Assembly (NCBI GenBank): GCA_018398585.1
Contig: JAGTTD010000008.1
Span: 694,501-758,500, forward strand
DNA from: Simmondsia chinensis
Lineage: Eukaryota > Streptophyta > Magnoliopsida > Caryophyllales > Simmondsiaceae
Direction: 5' to 3'
DNA length: 64,000 nucleotides
The notes below the pieces were generated by a model. The model was not told the DNA's origin. It searched no databases and worked only from the letters and a program-made list of their open reading frames with translations. Each line of letters opens with the position of its first letter. The first letter of the stretch is position 1. Of this stretch, positions 10,063 to 21,765 are shown piece by piece. The position numbers were made by a program, and so were the translations under genes.

Positions 10063-12192
10063 CTTTGGTTTCTCTCTCTCTCTCTCCCTCTCTCACATTT
10101 TCTATATTTTTAAAAAAAATTTCATGATGTGCAAGGCAACAAAGAGCAAGGAGAGAGTGAAATTTTGACCGTTAGATCTCATGGAGGGTCAAGATTTATT
10201 ATTATTGGGGTTAGCTCACGTGACCATTCTCATTTCAAAAAATAAAAATCAAGAATTTTCTCCTTCCCCCTTCTCTCTGTCCTCCATACCCACCCCATCG
10301 GCGGCAGTGAATGGCAGACCCTGTCTGTCGCCGACGGGTGGGGAAGGGGATATGGGCGAGAGAAAGAAAGGGGTACGTTTTATTTTTTATTATTTATTTT
10401 TTGAAATGAGCATGAGCTAAAAAATAAAGAAATCTTAACCCTCCATTAGATCTAAGGGTCAAAATTTGAGGCTCTCATTGCACTTTGTTGATTTTGGGAA
10501 GGGAATAGGGCTGTAAGTTGGCTGCAAGAGTGAATTTGATCTATGTTTTAAGTACTCGTTTATTTTTAATCAAGTATTATCACTTCACTTAATGTAACTG
10601 AGGTTTTTACCCATGTTGTTCTTTTTTTGTTTTTTAAACAGATTTTTATATTTAAGGGGGATATAATTAATCACAATATCTTTTAAACAAAAAAAAAAAA
10701 TAATGTCTTTCCTCACTGATTCTCTCTCCAATTCCATTGAATGGATGAAAATAAATAATGGAAAGATTTTTATTAATAGTTTATGAAAAGTTTTTTTTTT
10801 TTTTTGTGGGGGGGGGGGGGGGGGGGGTTATTTTTTTTTGATTTCTGATTTTTTTTTTTTTTTTGTTTGTCTTTGCCCGATTTGACTAAAATTACAAACA
10901 GAACTCCAAAACGAACTGTTTTCTTGATTTTCAGTTTTCCAAAAATCAAAACTTGCAAGCATAAACAATACTAAATAGGCCCTATGAACGATGTCTAATG
11001 AACATTTTGGATACACTTTTTTATCTAAAAAGGCCGTTTATTTATAATTGTCAATAAAATAGTTAATAATTGTTTTCTTAATGTTATATTATTACCGAAC
11101 ATTATCTTCACTTACAAGTCAACAAACTTTAGCAAAAAATTATGTACATACATAAAAGCTGCATGATAACCGAAATGTTTATATATTACGCTAAATAATA
11201 TATGTATACATTGAGATGGGGTATACTTAACCCGAGCCGAGCCCAGCCCGAGCCCGCCAGGCTTAAGGCTCTGCTCGAAGCTTGCCGAGCTTTAAGAATT
11301 TAGGCTCGAACTTGAATTGATTTAAACTCGGTAAGCTTTAAATTAGGCTTACAATATTTCAGCTTATTTAGGCTTTAATATGAATTCATTTGGCAATATT
11401 TAAGAAATATAATATATTAAAAAAAACTTGCTTAGGCTCGCGAGCCTATGAGCTCGAGCTTCAATAGGCTCGGACTCAGCTCGATAAACTAAACAAGGCG
11501 GCTCGGCTCATTTACACCCCTACATTAAGTTCTATTTAATTGTCATATGGTATTTTACTAAGAGGGACCCATCACAATTGCCTACATAACAAAACATTCT
11601 AATTGTTTCTCAAACCAAATTTGGATTCATAACATTCTAACAAGAATTTGATCTAATTGTAGAGTACACACTAGCTCTTTTAACTAAGTACAGTATAAAA
11701 ATTAAACCAAATTTAACACATACTAGTGTTATTCGGCTACGTATACAAAACGTCCGTTAAAAATTCGTTGACTTGTAAAAATAAACAATAATGTTCAACA
11801 TAATAATAGTAGCAAAAATATAACACGTAATATGATACAATTAATAATTTGAGTCAAAGTGCCCTTTTTTTTTTTTTGAACTGGGAATTAAAGTGATAAA
11901 TTTAATAAAATATAGAACATTAATATTTGATTTAATAGTAATGTTCATTATTCTCAATTATCATCTCTTTTTTAAACGGAAAAAATATAGATACGTCTTG
12001 TAATATGTATTATACAGGCAATATCAAAAAAATTAGCTATAATAAAAAAGTGCAAATAAGTGTTCAAAATGTGTATTAAACGCAAATTTAGCTAACAGAG
12101 CACACGAGAAGAACTGTCACAGAGAGCCCTTCAACGCCAATCCTTAGGTTCCACACACCCTTTCAAGTGATTTTAGTGAATATCAATCCATT
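10063..12192. other. Intergenic between the GTPase and kish genes
   Basis: Holds a CT microsatellite just after the stop (10070-10095), an imperfect inverted repeat at about 10150-10470 (similar in style to 47620-47880, sharing 'CTCATGGAGGGTCAAGATTT'-like text), a G20 run at 10808-10827 flanked by T-runs, a GAGCTC-type element at 11217-11522, and AT-rich sequence. I see no gene. Confidence 0.5.
11217..11522. repeat. GAGCTC-rich terminal-repeat element
   Basis: Starts GGGGTATAC and ends TTTACACCCCT, with an interior rich in GCTCGAGCTC/GAGCCGAGC. Flanks ACATTGAGA and ACATTAAGT suggest a decayed 9-bp target duplication. Same family as 12733-13095, 55231-55610, 57780-58132 and others. Confidence 0.55.
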
Positions 12193-12336
12193 TAACCAAC
12201 AATAATAACAACCGATCCAGTACCCCAAGGGCTCCCGCATATGCAGGATCGGGTCGGGGGGGAAGGGATATACACAGCCTTATCCCTTCAACATGTTACT
12301 CTAAAGGGAGACTATGTTCGAGAATATCAATCCATT
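12178..12336 (-). mobile_element. Au-tailed SINE, 5'-truncated
   Basis: Insert 12193-12321 on the minus strand, flanked by a perfect 15-bp duplication GAATATCAATCCATT (12178-12192 and 12322-12336). It has the Au body and tail but no 5S head. It lies about 240 bp beyond the kish stop codon, so it may fall in that gene's 3' UTR. Confidence 0.85.
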
Positions 12337-12563
12337 ACAAAAAGAAAATTCAATTGCCCAAAATCTTAATTTATCCAAGAAGCAGAGTAATGGTGCACAT
12401 ATCGATATCGAGTATAACACATACCTTCATTCTCAAGAGGATCCACTCTTAACAGCGTATGAGAGGCGCTTTTTCCAATACAAAACATCTCTTGAAAGAC
12501 CAAAGTCTTGACAACACAACGGTTGGAAAACCGAATTTCGACAACAGAAACGTGGGGTTCGAA

Positions 12564-15108
12564 TCAGAAAAAGATTATCGAAACGCCCATCATAAAGCAT
12601 CCTGCTGCCACCCATGGACTCAAACGCTCACCTGTTTATTCAAACCAAACAAGAAGCATTAGCCTCCGTCCTAGTTTCTTTTCCTGTGGTTTATACAAGA
12701 GATGAACATTAGAAAGTGGAGCAAATTGTTCCATCTAGGGGTGTAAACAAGCCGAACCGGCTTGTCATAAACCTCGAAAAGCTCGGCTCGCTTTGAGCTC
12801 GAGCCAACTCGTTTAGCTTATCGAGCCTAGCCAGAGCCTAGTTAAGCTCGAGCTCGTAAGCTCACGAGCCTAAGCTAGCTTTTTTTAATATAATATATTT
12901 GCTTAAATATTACCCAATAAAGCCATATTGGAGCCTAAATGAGCCCAAACGAGCCTATATCGAGCTTAAATGAGCCGAAATATTGCAAGCCTAATTTGAA
13001 GCTCACCGAGCTTAGATCGAGCCGAGCCGAGCCCGAGCCCGAGCCCGAACCAAGCTTAAAGCTAACGAGCCGAGCCTCGAGCCTACATCCCTAGTTCTAT
13101 CCATGAAAATGACTGTAAATCCAAGTAAAAAATAAGTTCTTTTACAATTTCAACATTTCGAAACAATCAAAGTGAGCGAAGTTTTCCATTCTGGCTTTTT
13201 TCATAGAGCTACAAGCACGGATTGTTTCAGCATACATCTCTCTCACTACCTTAGTCCAGTGGCATAGCTCAAACCCTTTGAAGCGTGGAGCCACTCGGAT
13301 CTCGAATATCATGACGCGTTAGGTCAAGGGTTCAGTTCCCATCATTGACAGCAACCATTAGGTGACCTAGGTTTGATTCTTGGCTCCTTATCAATAAGCT
13401 TTAGAGTGCCGTGTCCTTGGAAATATCTCTACCATATCTAAAGCAATACATAATGACCTAAGAAGATCATATCAGCATATACAATATTTCATAGGAGCTA
13501 CAAGCATCGACACCTAATGGGTTTGTGAGCCCAACTTGCCCTATTGCAGGAAGGGAGACTCCCGAGTAGAAAAAACATGCAACCCGAGGATTAGTTAAGG
13601 TGCACACAAGCCACCGAAGATGCCCCGCTAAGTAAAAACAATCAAGACTCAAGATAAACCAAAGCTCATCATACCAAAAGCAAGGACCAGCTCTCAATAC
13701 AACAAAACCCTCCAGGCCGACTGAAGAACAAGTTTAAGTTCGTTCTTAAAAAGCTACATACCCGATTTCAAACCCAAACATTCCCCCCTCCCACTCCTCA
13801 AAAAGTTTACAGGCCGGTACATTCATTGCAACGAAATACAGCTTTGAGTTCGCAACGGCTGAGCTTTAGTGTGTCATTTCTTTGTAAATATCTCTACCAG
13901 ATATATCATATCTACGAGCAATACATATGGCCTAAGAAGATAATATCAGCATATACAATATTTCATAGCAGCAAACGTCAAGAACAGTCAATCAGTACAT
14001 TAGTGTCAACCACTAAATGAAGTTTTGGGAAGCCTACCTATCCTGGCCGCCTTCCAAAAGAACCCTCGAAACCTGCAACACATTAGCGATTAGACAGAAT
14101 TTATCCACAAGGCACAAGCAATAGCATAGTCAACAATAATGGGGATGTTCGGCAAAGAAGTGCACGAGAAAAACCAAATATCCTTCCCTAGTGTGGTGCT
14201 GTAGAACACTTTTAACATTCAAGAAAGCAAAACTTGATTTCATAATCGAATTTAGATTTTACATACAGTTTCTCCTCTTTGAAGAAAGATCCAACTGAAT
14301 AAGCATAATTTAAGTGAATAATTCTCCCATGAGCTTCGTAATTAACGTTTAGTCCATCACACCTAGCCACAGAACAATGCATTTAGGATTTTTAGATTAG
14401 CTAGGAGAAGACTCGACATGAAGACTCAACATGACTCCCTGAAGTATTAGAAGCAACGCGACACGACTAGGTTTTATATTGCATCTCAAATGCTATTAAA
14501 GTATTCGATTTAGCTAAAGTGTTCTTCCATTGCATCAACTATCTGCACTGTCAGGCATATATGATTTTGATCAAATCTCACACGTATATAATTCATCATC
14601 GTTCAGAAACTGAGAAAATCATGTTGATTAAGCTACCAGCATAATTGATGTTGGTTTTATTTAAGGACCAAATTGACACCATATAATTTGTACAATGACT
14701 AAATTGACACAAATAAAAGTATAAGGGCTAAACTGATATAATAGACAAAGTACGTGTATCTTTGGTGTAAATACAGCATTAAAATTTACCCTAATTAGAT
14801 TATTCCCGGTACACGAAATCGAGGAGCTGTAATAAGCACTATGATTCAATAGATTAGAGCGAACCAAAATAAAATATAAACAAGAAAGTGAGGATACCCA
14901 GTGCGCTGTTCAAGGATAGCTGGGAAATGCATCTTCAAATAAGTGCAAGTACAAATCCCTAACAGCACTACCGTCAAGAATGAATGAAAATTGAACAGCG
15001 CCGACTGCAAATTCCAATACAATTCAATCAGAATCCCTAAACAAAATACAATCAAACTGATCTAACAAATACAATTCAAAATCCATAACCAGAGACTCAA
15101 TTTACCAT
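12564..15108 (-). CDS. KISH: Protein kish (TMEM167 family)
   Basis: Four coding pieces on the minus strand: 15106-15108 (ATG only), 14898-15004, 14038-14072 and 12564-12631, all GT-AG and phase-consistent (70 aa). The product starts MSALFNFHSFLTVVLL and contains ICTCTYLKM, PAILEQRTG, FRGFFWKAARIGERLSPWV and a hydrophobic C-terminus ending SIIFF. This is the conserved kish signature: two membrane segments (about residues 8-22 and 52-70) around a short basic loop. Kish proteins are small Golgi/secretory-pathway membrane proteins; the family assignment is strong, the cellular role is by homology. The start codon is the last three bases of a mostly untranslated exon (15106-15185). The 1.4 kb last intron holds a GAGCTC element and SINE fragments. 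The gene is too short and too split to appear as a long open frame. Confidence 0.9.
12733..13095. repeat. GAGCTC-rich terminal-repeat element (kish intron)
   Basis: Starts AGGGGTGTAAAC and ends TACATCCCT, with candidate 9-bp flanks GTTCCATCT and GTTCTATCC (7/9). The interior is made of GAGCCGAGCC/GAGCTCGAGC blocks around an AT-rich centre (12880-12910). No coding. Confidence 0.6.
13239..13420 (+). mobile_element. tRNA-headed SINE-like segment (kish intron)
   Basis: A-box-like TAGTCCAGTGGCATAGCTC and B-box-like GTCAAGGGTTCAGTTCCC, followed by a second B-box-like GGTTTGATTC. Intronic and antisense to the host gene. Confidence 0.45.
14655..14785. repeat. Fragment of the TTTAGTCC-type MITE
   Basis: AAGGACCAAATTGACACC ... 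AGTACGTGTATCTTTGGTGT matches one arm of the element at 32943-33335. It lies in the kish intron between coding exons 14038-14072 and 14898-15004. Confidence 0.5.
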
Positions 15109-15185
15109 TATTTATCTTCGATAGAGCTCAAATGCCGCGGTCTTTCTCCGATTTTCCAGAGAAACTCCTTCAGATGACTTGGAAC
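15106..15185 (-). other. kish leader exon ending in the ATG
   Basis: Acceptor TTTATTTCAG before 15185 and donor GTAAAT after 15106, with the ATG as the final three bases. All else is 5' UTR. Because the next exon begins with TCG GCG (Ser-Ala), start codon and protein are joined only by splicing. Confidence 0.75.
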
Positions 15186-15359
15186 CTGAAATAAACAACA
15201 GATTTGAACAAATACAGTAATACACCAAGATAGCTTCGAAATCAATCGTCTTAGTCAAAATCCAACCAGCAAAACCCTAAAACTCCGACTAGAGGTTCAA
15301 ATTGATAGAGGCAGATTCAGAAACTGTAAAATATAGCGATTTGAGAGAAGAGCGGTTAC

Positions 15360-16190
15360 TATAATCAGAGATGCAAGATAGAAATTACTCGGAATTGGAA
15401 ATAAAATATACTTTTAAACAAATAAAGATCATAAGACACCAAAATAGCTTCGAAATCAATCCTCTTAGTCAAAATCCAACCGGAAAAACCCTAAAACTCC
15501 TACTAGAGATTCAAATTGATCGAGGCAGATAGAAGAACTGTAAAATCGAGATTAGAGAGAAGAAGAGCGGTTACCATAATCAGAGATGCGAGATAGAAAT
15601 TACACGGAATCTGAAATAAATTACAGATTTGAACAAATAAAGATAATAAGACACCAAATCAATCCTCATAGTCCAAATTCAACCAGCTAAACCCTAATAA
15701 TCTGACTTGAGATTCAAATTGATCGAGTCAAATTGAAAAACTGTGAAAATGCGATTAAAGAGAAGAAGAGCGGTTACAGTGATCAGAGATGCGAGATAGC
15801 AATTACTCGGAATCTGAAATAAATCACAGATTTGAACAAACAAAAATCATAAGACACCAAATCAATCCTCCTAGTCCAAATTCAACCAGCTAAACCCTAA
15901 TAATCCAACTAGAGATTCAAATTGATCGAGGCAAATTGAGAAACTGTAAAAATGCGATTAGAGAGAAGAGCGGTTACAGTAATTAGAGATGCGAGATAGA
16001 AATTACTCGGAATCTGAAATAAATCACAGATTTGAACAAACAAAAATCACAAGACACCAAATCAATCCTCCTAGTCCAAATTCAACCAGCTAACCCTAAT
16101 AATCCAACTAGAGATTCAAATTGATCGAGGCAAATTGAGAAACTGTAAAAATGCGATTAAAGAGAAGAAGAGCGGTTACAGTGATCAGAG
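15360..16190 (-). repeat. Tandem exon-intron cassettes in the kish 5' leader
   Basis: Five copies of a unit of about 200-215 bp; the shared core GATGCGAGATAG lies at 16190, 15988, 15788, 15585 and 15370 (15370 reads GATGCAAGATAG). On the minus strand each internal unit carries a 36-nt exon-like segment bounded by TTTATTTCAG and GTAACC: 15978-16013, 15778-15813, 15575-15610. The copy at 15360-15395 has lost its acceptor AG by one base change. Each unit also has an AACCCTAA motif on the plus strand. Confidence 0.8.
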
Positions 16191-16311
16191 ATGCGAGATA
16201 GAAATTCCAGATCTGCGATCACGTTGCAGCGCGAACCGATGCTACTGATAAACGAGAAGACGGTTAATTTTGGTGAAGATTTGAGCGAAACGCTGAGAAA
16301 GAAATGAAAAT

Positions 16312-16350
<39 letters not shown>

Positions 16351-16352
16351 CC
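16180..16352 (-). promoter_or_regulatory. kish first leader exon and CT-rich start region
   Basis: On the minus strand a (CT)n tract (16311-16346) precedes a leader ending CTGATCACT with donor GTAACC (16178-16179). It is typical of plant core promoters and leaders. The exact transcription start is not visible. Confidence 0.55.
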
Positions 16353-16499
16353 TTCAGTTCCCGGAGAACCTTTTTTACATTGCATTCTTTACTTAAAATT
16401 ATAATTTTTTAATTTTTTTGAAATTATTTCTAAAAATTTAAATTTTTTTAACTAACTACCTTAATTATATTGCTAATTACCCACCAAATATTACATGAC

Positions 16500-16771
16500 T
16501 GTTAGAGCATAAACCAATTATAGACTTTTATCCATCAACTTAAGCTTTTGGAAAAGTTGATTCTTTGACATGATATTAGAGTTTTGTTAAATAGAAAGTC
16601 ACGAGTTCGAATCCCAACAGCCTCCACTTTCAATGTTAACAATATTTAAGCATAAGGTATAAAGTGGGACTATGCAATATCTACACTTCAAGCTCAATGG
16701 GCATTTGCATGAGGAGACATGTTAGAGTATAAAACCAATTACGAGCATTCACCCATCGGCTTAAGTTAAAA
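16500..16771 (+). mobile_element. TRIM-like mini-LTR element
   Basis: A 71-bp terminal repeat (16500-16570, TGTTAGAG ... TTTGACA) is followed by TGATATTAGAG, a decayed copy of the initiator-tRNA-Met primer site TGGTATCAGAGC. A short non-coding interior follows, then a purine tract GAGGAGACA and a truncated second terminal repeat from 16720. The 3' repeat stops at about 16770. Confidence 0.65.
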
Positions 16772-17226
16772 ATAATCAAGCCAGCAATGCATTCACATGA
16801 CCCCTCCCCGAGTGGGTTAAAAAGAGGCAAGATTTGAACCTTGGTGGAGTAAAGGGTTACAAAATGCTTTACCTGCTTACATACTTTAAATCTTGTTTAA
16901 ATGAATACTGTACAATCTGTATAAAAGTCATTCATAAGTAACAAATAATTAATAATATAATTTAAATTAATTAATTAAAAAATTTTAGACTTTTGAAGAT
17001 GATTTTATAAAATATTAAAAAATTATTATGATTAAATAAAAATATAACTTATTAGAATTAGGCCATGGGCTCAACTAAGCATGAGCTTGACCACGCCAAT
17101 AAGACAAATATAGCTAGACCCAAAAAAAAAGTTATTTACGCAATTTTCAACGGCACAATCTATTAATTCCTCTATAATTTATATTACGTTATTTTTACAG
17201 CACAATATAAACATAAAGTTCACTTC

Positions 17227-17500
17227 TAAAGACCAAATTGAAAAGAAAAAAAAAGCAACATACCCAATGCCCAAGGGCTCCCGCTTAAGCAGGATCTGGG
17301 GGGTGAATATACGCAGCCTTCCCCTTCAGGGTGTTACCCTGAAGAGAGGTTGTTTCCGAGTATCCCCAACCTGAGGGGTGAGAACTTCCCAGAAGGTCAC
17401 CCATTCTGGTACTACTCTCGCCCAAGAACGTTTAACTTTGGAGTTCTAATGAGATCCGGCGCTTGCGTGTTGGTATCCTCTTTGGTAAAGACCAAACTGA
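17227..17500 (-). mobile_element. Full-length 5S-headed Au SINE (sub-architecture B)
   Basis: Insert 17242-17485 (244 bp) with a 15-bp target duplication, one mismatch (17227-17241 and 17486-17500). On the minus strand: head GATACCAACACGCAAGCGCC, GGATCTCATTAGAACTCC, GGCGAGAGTAGTACC and GGGTGACCTTCTGGGAAGT. It then passes through TCAGGTTGGGGATACTCGG into the Au body and a T-rich tail. Confidence 0.85.
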
Positions 17501-18439
17501 CATAATATCAATTATATAAGGGCTAAATTAATACAGTTAAAAGTAATAAAGATTAAATTGACAGGATTGATAAATTATAGGGACCTTTGATGTAAACAAC
17601 TCTAAATCATATCAAGATATGCTCATTCAAAGTCGTGATCCTACAAGCTCAACCAAGCTTAGTATGCTAAACAAGTAGACTCAACTCTACTCGAGCTCCC
17701 AATGAGCAAAGCTTTCAAGCTTTAACAAGCCCTCGCAAGCCAACTCATCTCACTTACACCACATGACGCGAAGATAGTAACAAGACACTCGCTAGCAATA
17801 ACAATTTTGAATCAGAAAAAACGACGAGCCAATAGGCTAAAAGCTCATGGTCCCTTAACTTCTTTTTTAATAGAGGTATATACAAGGCTCCTCAAGGTTA
17901 CCCTCGTTTGAGAGGGAACACTAAAACATCATCCCGTATAAGGGAGAAGAAGGCTTTGTACGGAACAAAATCCCACACAGAAATATAAGAATCCTCATGA
18001 CCCAGATTCGCCGGTCAATCCACCAGCCTATTAACTTTCCCACGACAATGAATGAAAGAAACTTAGCTACTACAATGACTCAATCAACAATTGTGGTAAT
18101 GTTTGCAAGATTCAAATATGAGTCTGTGGCTGCTTTGATAACCCTCATGGTGCCTTAACTACAAAAACAATGAATTACAAAATATTACATACAAAATAAA
18201 GAGATCACAAATGAGACATTATTGGTAACAACAAAGTGCATGACCTTTGAGATATAATATAACATCTTAAATTACAAAAAAAATTACAAAAAATTGGATA
18301 ACATATATATTGCAAAAACAAAATAGCATTCTCCTCTTGCAGGAGAGCTTGCAAAAAACTCTTAAGATCCCAAATATAGAATTTGCAGATCTCTCTCTCT
18401 CTCTCTCTCTGGACATGGGGATTCTTCTATGATTAACTC
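17501..18439. other. Intergenic between kish and ZAR1-like genes
   Basis: Starts with a fragment related to the TTTAGTCC-type MITE (17500-17595), then a decayed GAGCTC-like tract (17635-17760), AT-rich sequence and a CT microsatellite (18392-18411). I see no gene. Confidence 0.5.
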
Positions 18440-18832
18440 TTCGGTCTCATTCGGTTCATTTTTAGTTTTTAGTTTCTTTTGTACAGGTGTGATATTGTTT
18501 TATATTTGCAGTTTTTTGTTTTCTAGAAACTCAAATCGGGGTTCGAATATGATTTTTTCTTATTTCTGGTTTCTTATTTTCAGTTTTCACCTAAATTGGG
18601 AAGAGATTGAAAATAAAAGACCAAAAGTAAGACAAAATCATTTCCAAAACAGGATTTGTAGGTTTCAAAAAACGAAAAACCACAAACTAACCCTCAAGGA
18701 AATGAATTTTTCTTGATTTTCGGTCTTCCTTTTCAAAACTAAAACCAAAAATAGGGTAAAATCATTCCGAAACCCAATTTTGATTTCTCAAAAACCAAAA
18801 ACTGAAAGCAGAAAACGAAATCCAGTTCACCG
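18440..18832. repeat. Foldback MITE touching the ZAR1-like stop codon
   Basis: Left end GGTCTCATTCGGTTCATTTT and right end AAACGAAATCCAGTTCACC can pair imperfectly. The interior has CAAAAACCAAAAACTGAAAG, as in 58645-58868. It ends within 2 bp of the receptor kinase stop codon (18834-18836, minus strand), so it would form the 3' UTR. Confidence 0.5.
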
Positions 18833-18833
18833 C

Positions 18834-21734
18834 TTAGTTACCGATCCGTTCGAGGTTTTCGGAGACGGTTTTCATGCGAGGCCGGACCTCAGGATCACCC
18901 TCAGTACAAGCAAGAGCCACATGAAACACAGCAAGAACCTCCTTCTTAGCATGCACTTCTTGAAGCAGCATAGGATCAACCATGTCCGATAACGGGCTCT
19001 CTTGCTCGAATCCCCTCCTTACCCACTTTACGAGGTCTTGTATCTCCGTAGACGTTGACGTGGTCGGAGACGAATGCTCCGGTGACTTACCTGTTGGAAA
19101 AATTATGTATTTTATTTACTTTAGTTGAAATTCGGCCAGTGAAAAAACATTGGTTTCCCTTTCTAGTTACGAAGAAACAATGAACAAAAAAGGTACGTCT
19201 TTCATCCACTCTCTACTTTTCCTCTTCCATTTTTCAAAAAATTGTAAGCTATGGTAATTGCGGTTCCAAGACCTTCCATTGCCGCATAGATAAATGTCCA
19301 ATGGGTTATTGAATACCATGAAAGGAAGGCATCCAAGCGTATTTATCATACCCATGCAGAGGGGCATTTTCTATCTAAGGAGAGTACTTTTGTGTGTCTC
19401 AGCCTAATCAATACCAACTTTCTTACATCTTTTTCTCTATTTTAATTTTTTTCATATATCAGTTGTCGTTTGTGGTCAGTTCCTAATTTAATGGAATTTT
19501 ATTATCCTATATTGTACTTTTTATCCCATTATCATTTATGTTTTGTTGTTTGTTCTTAACTGATAGAATTTTTATTACGACATTACATTCAATGATTATT
19601 ACCAAAATTTTCCAACATTACCTGTCAGTAACTCGAGCAAAACGACGCCAAACGAGTAAACATCCCACTTTTGAGTAGGCCTAGTTCCAGGTATTTTGGC
19701 TTCGGGTGCTCGATAACTGTTGGATTTTTCAGGGTTCACAGACTTGATATAAGGAAGGGCGCCGCCCATGAAGCCACTCGAGGAAGAGGGGTCGGTGCCA
19801 GTGATGGTGATCAAGCGACTGAGGCCAAAGTCGGAGATGTAGGGGTGAAAGTCGTGATCGAGGAGGATGTTAGAGGGTTTGATGTCGCCATGGACGAACT
19901 TTCGAGGGCTACATTCATGGAGGTAGGCTAAGCCACGAGCTGAGCCCTTTGCTATTTTTAGCCTGGTTGACCATGTTAAGCTTGGTGATGGCTGTCCTGT
20001 TCTTCCTGTAAATATACATGTAGTTTCATTAGCTATGTATTTGAATTAATGCTTGGTAATTAAACAAACATGTTTATATATGGTAATTAAACAAATACTA
20101 GCCGAGCTAGCTTGCAAACCCTTATGAGCGAGCTCGTTTTTGAGTCTAAACTGAGCCATGCCTGCTTGTTTAGCATATCGAGCTGAGCTAGAGCCTAGTG
20201 AAGCTCGAGCTCGTAGGCTCAAGAGCCTAAACGAACCTATCTTAATATAATTTATTAGCTTAAACATGCCTGATGAAACAAAGTTTGAGCCCAAATGAGC
20301 TTAGACTAAGCTTAAATGAGCCTAAAGATTGAAAGTGTAGTTCCAAGCTCACCGAGTTGGCGTCGAGCTCAATTGAACCAAGTGTACGAGCCTATGATGA
20401 CTCGAGCTCGAACTTGAAGTTTTCAAACTCGAAAAGTTGAGAGTCGAGCCGAACCGAACCGAGCCAAGCCTTGAGCCTGACATCCTCGGGCTCGGGCTCG
20501 GGTTAATTTGTTCAGGCTCAAGTTTTGTCTGTTCACTCAATTTCATTTATGCTTGTTTAGGCTCAAAATAGATAGCAGCAATTATATGCAGCTAAAAATG
20601 ACAAAAGCAGCAGGGGTTAGGTTAACACCGTACTTGTACCTAATTTGCACTTTGCAGCAAACTAAAACATTTTTAAAATCAAGACCAGAGAATTACAGAT
20701 CCACATCATTGATTTAAAATACAACTAAAAGGAAGATTTATTTTATTTAGTTATTATTATTATTATTATTTTAAAACTTGGCTAACAGATGCAACTACAA
20801 AACTGCAGCACTGCATGTGCTAGTTTGACAACTAAAGCAGACATCCGAGTTAAATAATAAAAGTAGGCTCTACAGAAAGAGAGGTCAACTACCAAACTGC
20901 AAATTGGTAGCTTGTTGAAGCATTTTCCCTACGATTTTGTTTTAATTTCTTTGAAATTGGTAAAAGAGTACGATTTCTTCCCCAAAGAGGGACACCAACT
21001 CTTGGGAATGGGGGGATGAGCTTCAAACTTAAGATTTCTTACTTGAGAGGTTGAGAGCTTAACCACTATACCAATTGCAACAGCTCATTTGACCTAAGTT
21101 TTCACTGCTTATTGTGGCGGTTTATAGTTGCTATTGTGTCATTAACTTATCATTCCTAGTGTGAAAGAGAGAGAGGGAATTCAAGTGTTAGAGCATAAAA
21201 TTGTTCTTGAGGGAATTTAAGTGTTACAGTATAAAATTGCTCTTGAGGGAATTCAAGTGTTAGAGTAAGAAATTATTCTTGAGCCTTCACCCATCAGCCT
21301 AAATTTCTGGGAGAGTTGGTCCTTTAACATGATATTGGAGCATTATTGACTGAGAGGTTGTAAGTTCAAATCATAACAACTCTCATTATCAATATAAAAA
21401 TACTTCAATAAAATGCATAAGGTATTATCTATCCTTCAAGCCTACTAGGCATTTGCGTGAGGGGCCATGTTAGAATATAAAACCATTTAGGGGCCTTCAC
21501 CTATCAACATAAAATTTCGGAAAAGTTGGTTCTTTGACATGAAGGAAGAATGTTGAGCTATTGACACCATTGTTGTAAAGCACACATGTTGAGCTTGAGC
21601 TTAACGGGCTCTCAGTTCAGCTTGGCAAACTTCTGACCAATGTGAACTCGGTTCAAAGCTCACTGGGCTACTGATTTTGAGCTCAAGCCTAGCTTGGCGA
21701 CTAGTCCTACAACTTGAGCCAAATGAGGGAGATA

Positions 21735-21765
<31 letters not shown>

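Noticed and set aside
15360..16190. A satellite array or CRISPR-like array
   Set aside because: The repeats have no spacer structure, are few, lie in a gene leader, and each contains matched splice sites on the gene's strand. Duplicated exon-intron units explain them better.
16500..16771. A Cassandra element as the source of the 5S heads
   Set aside because: The TRIM-like elements here carry no 5S sequence, and the 5S-headed units have no terminal repeats or primer site.
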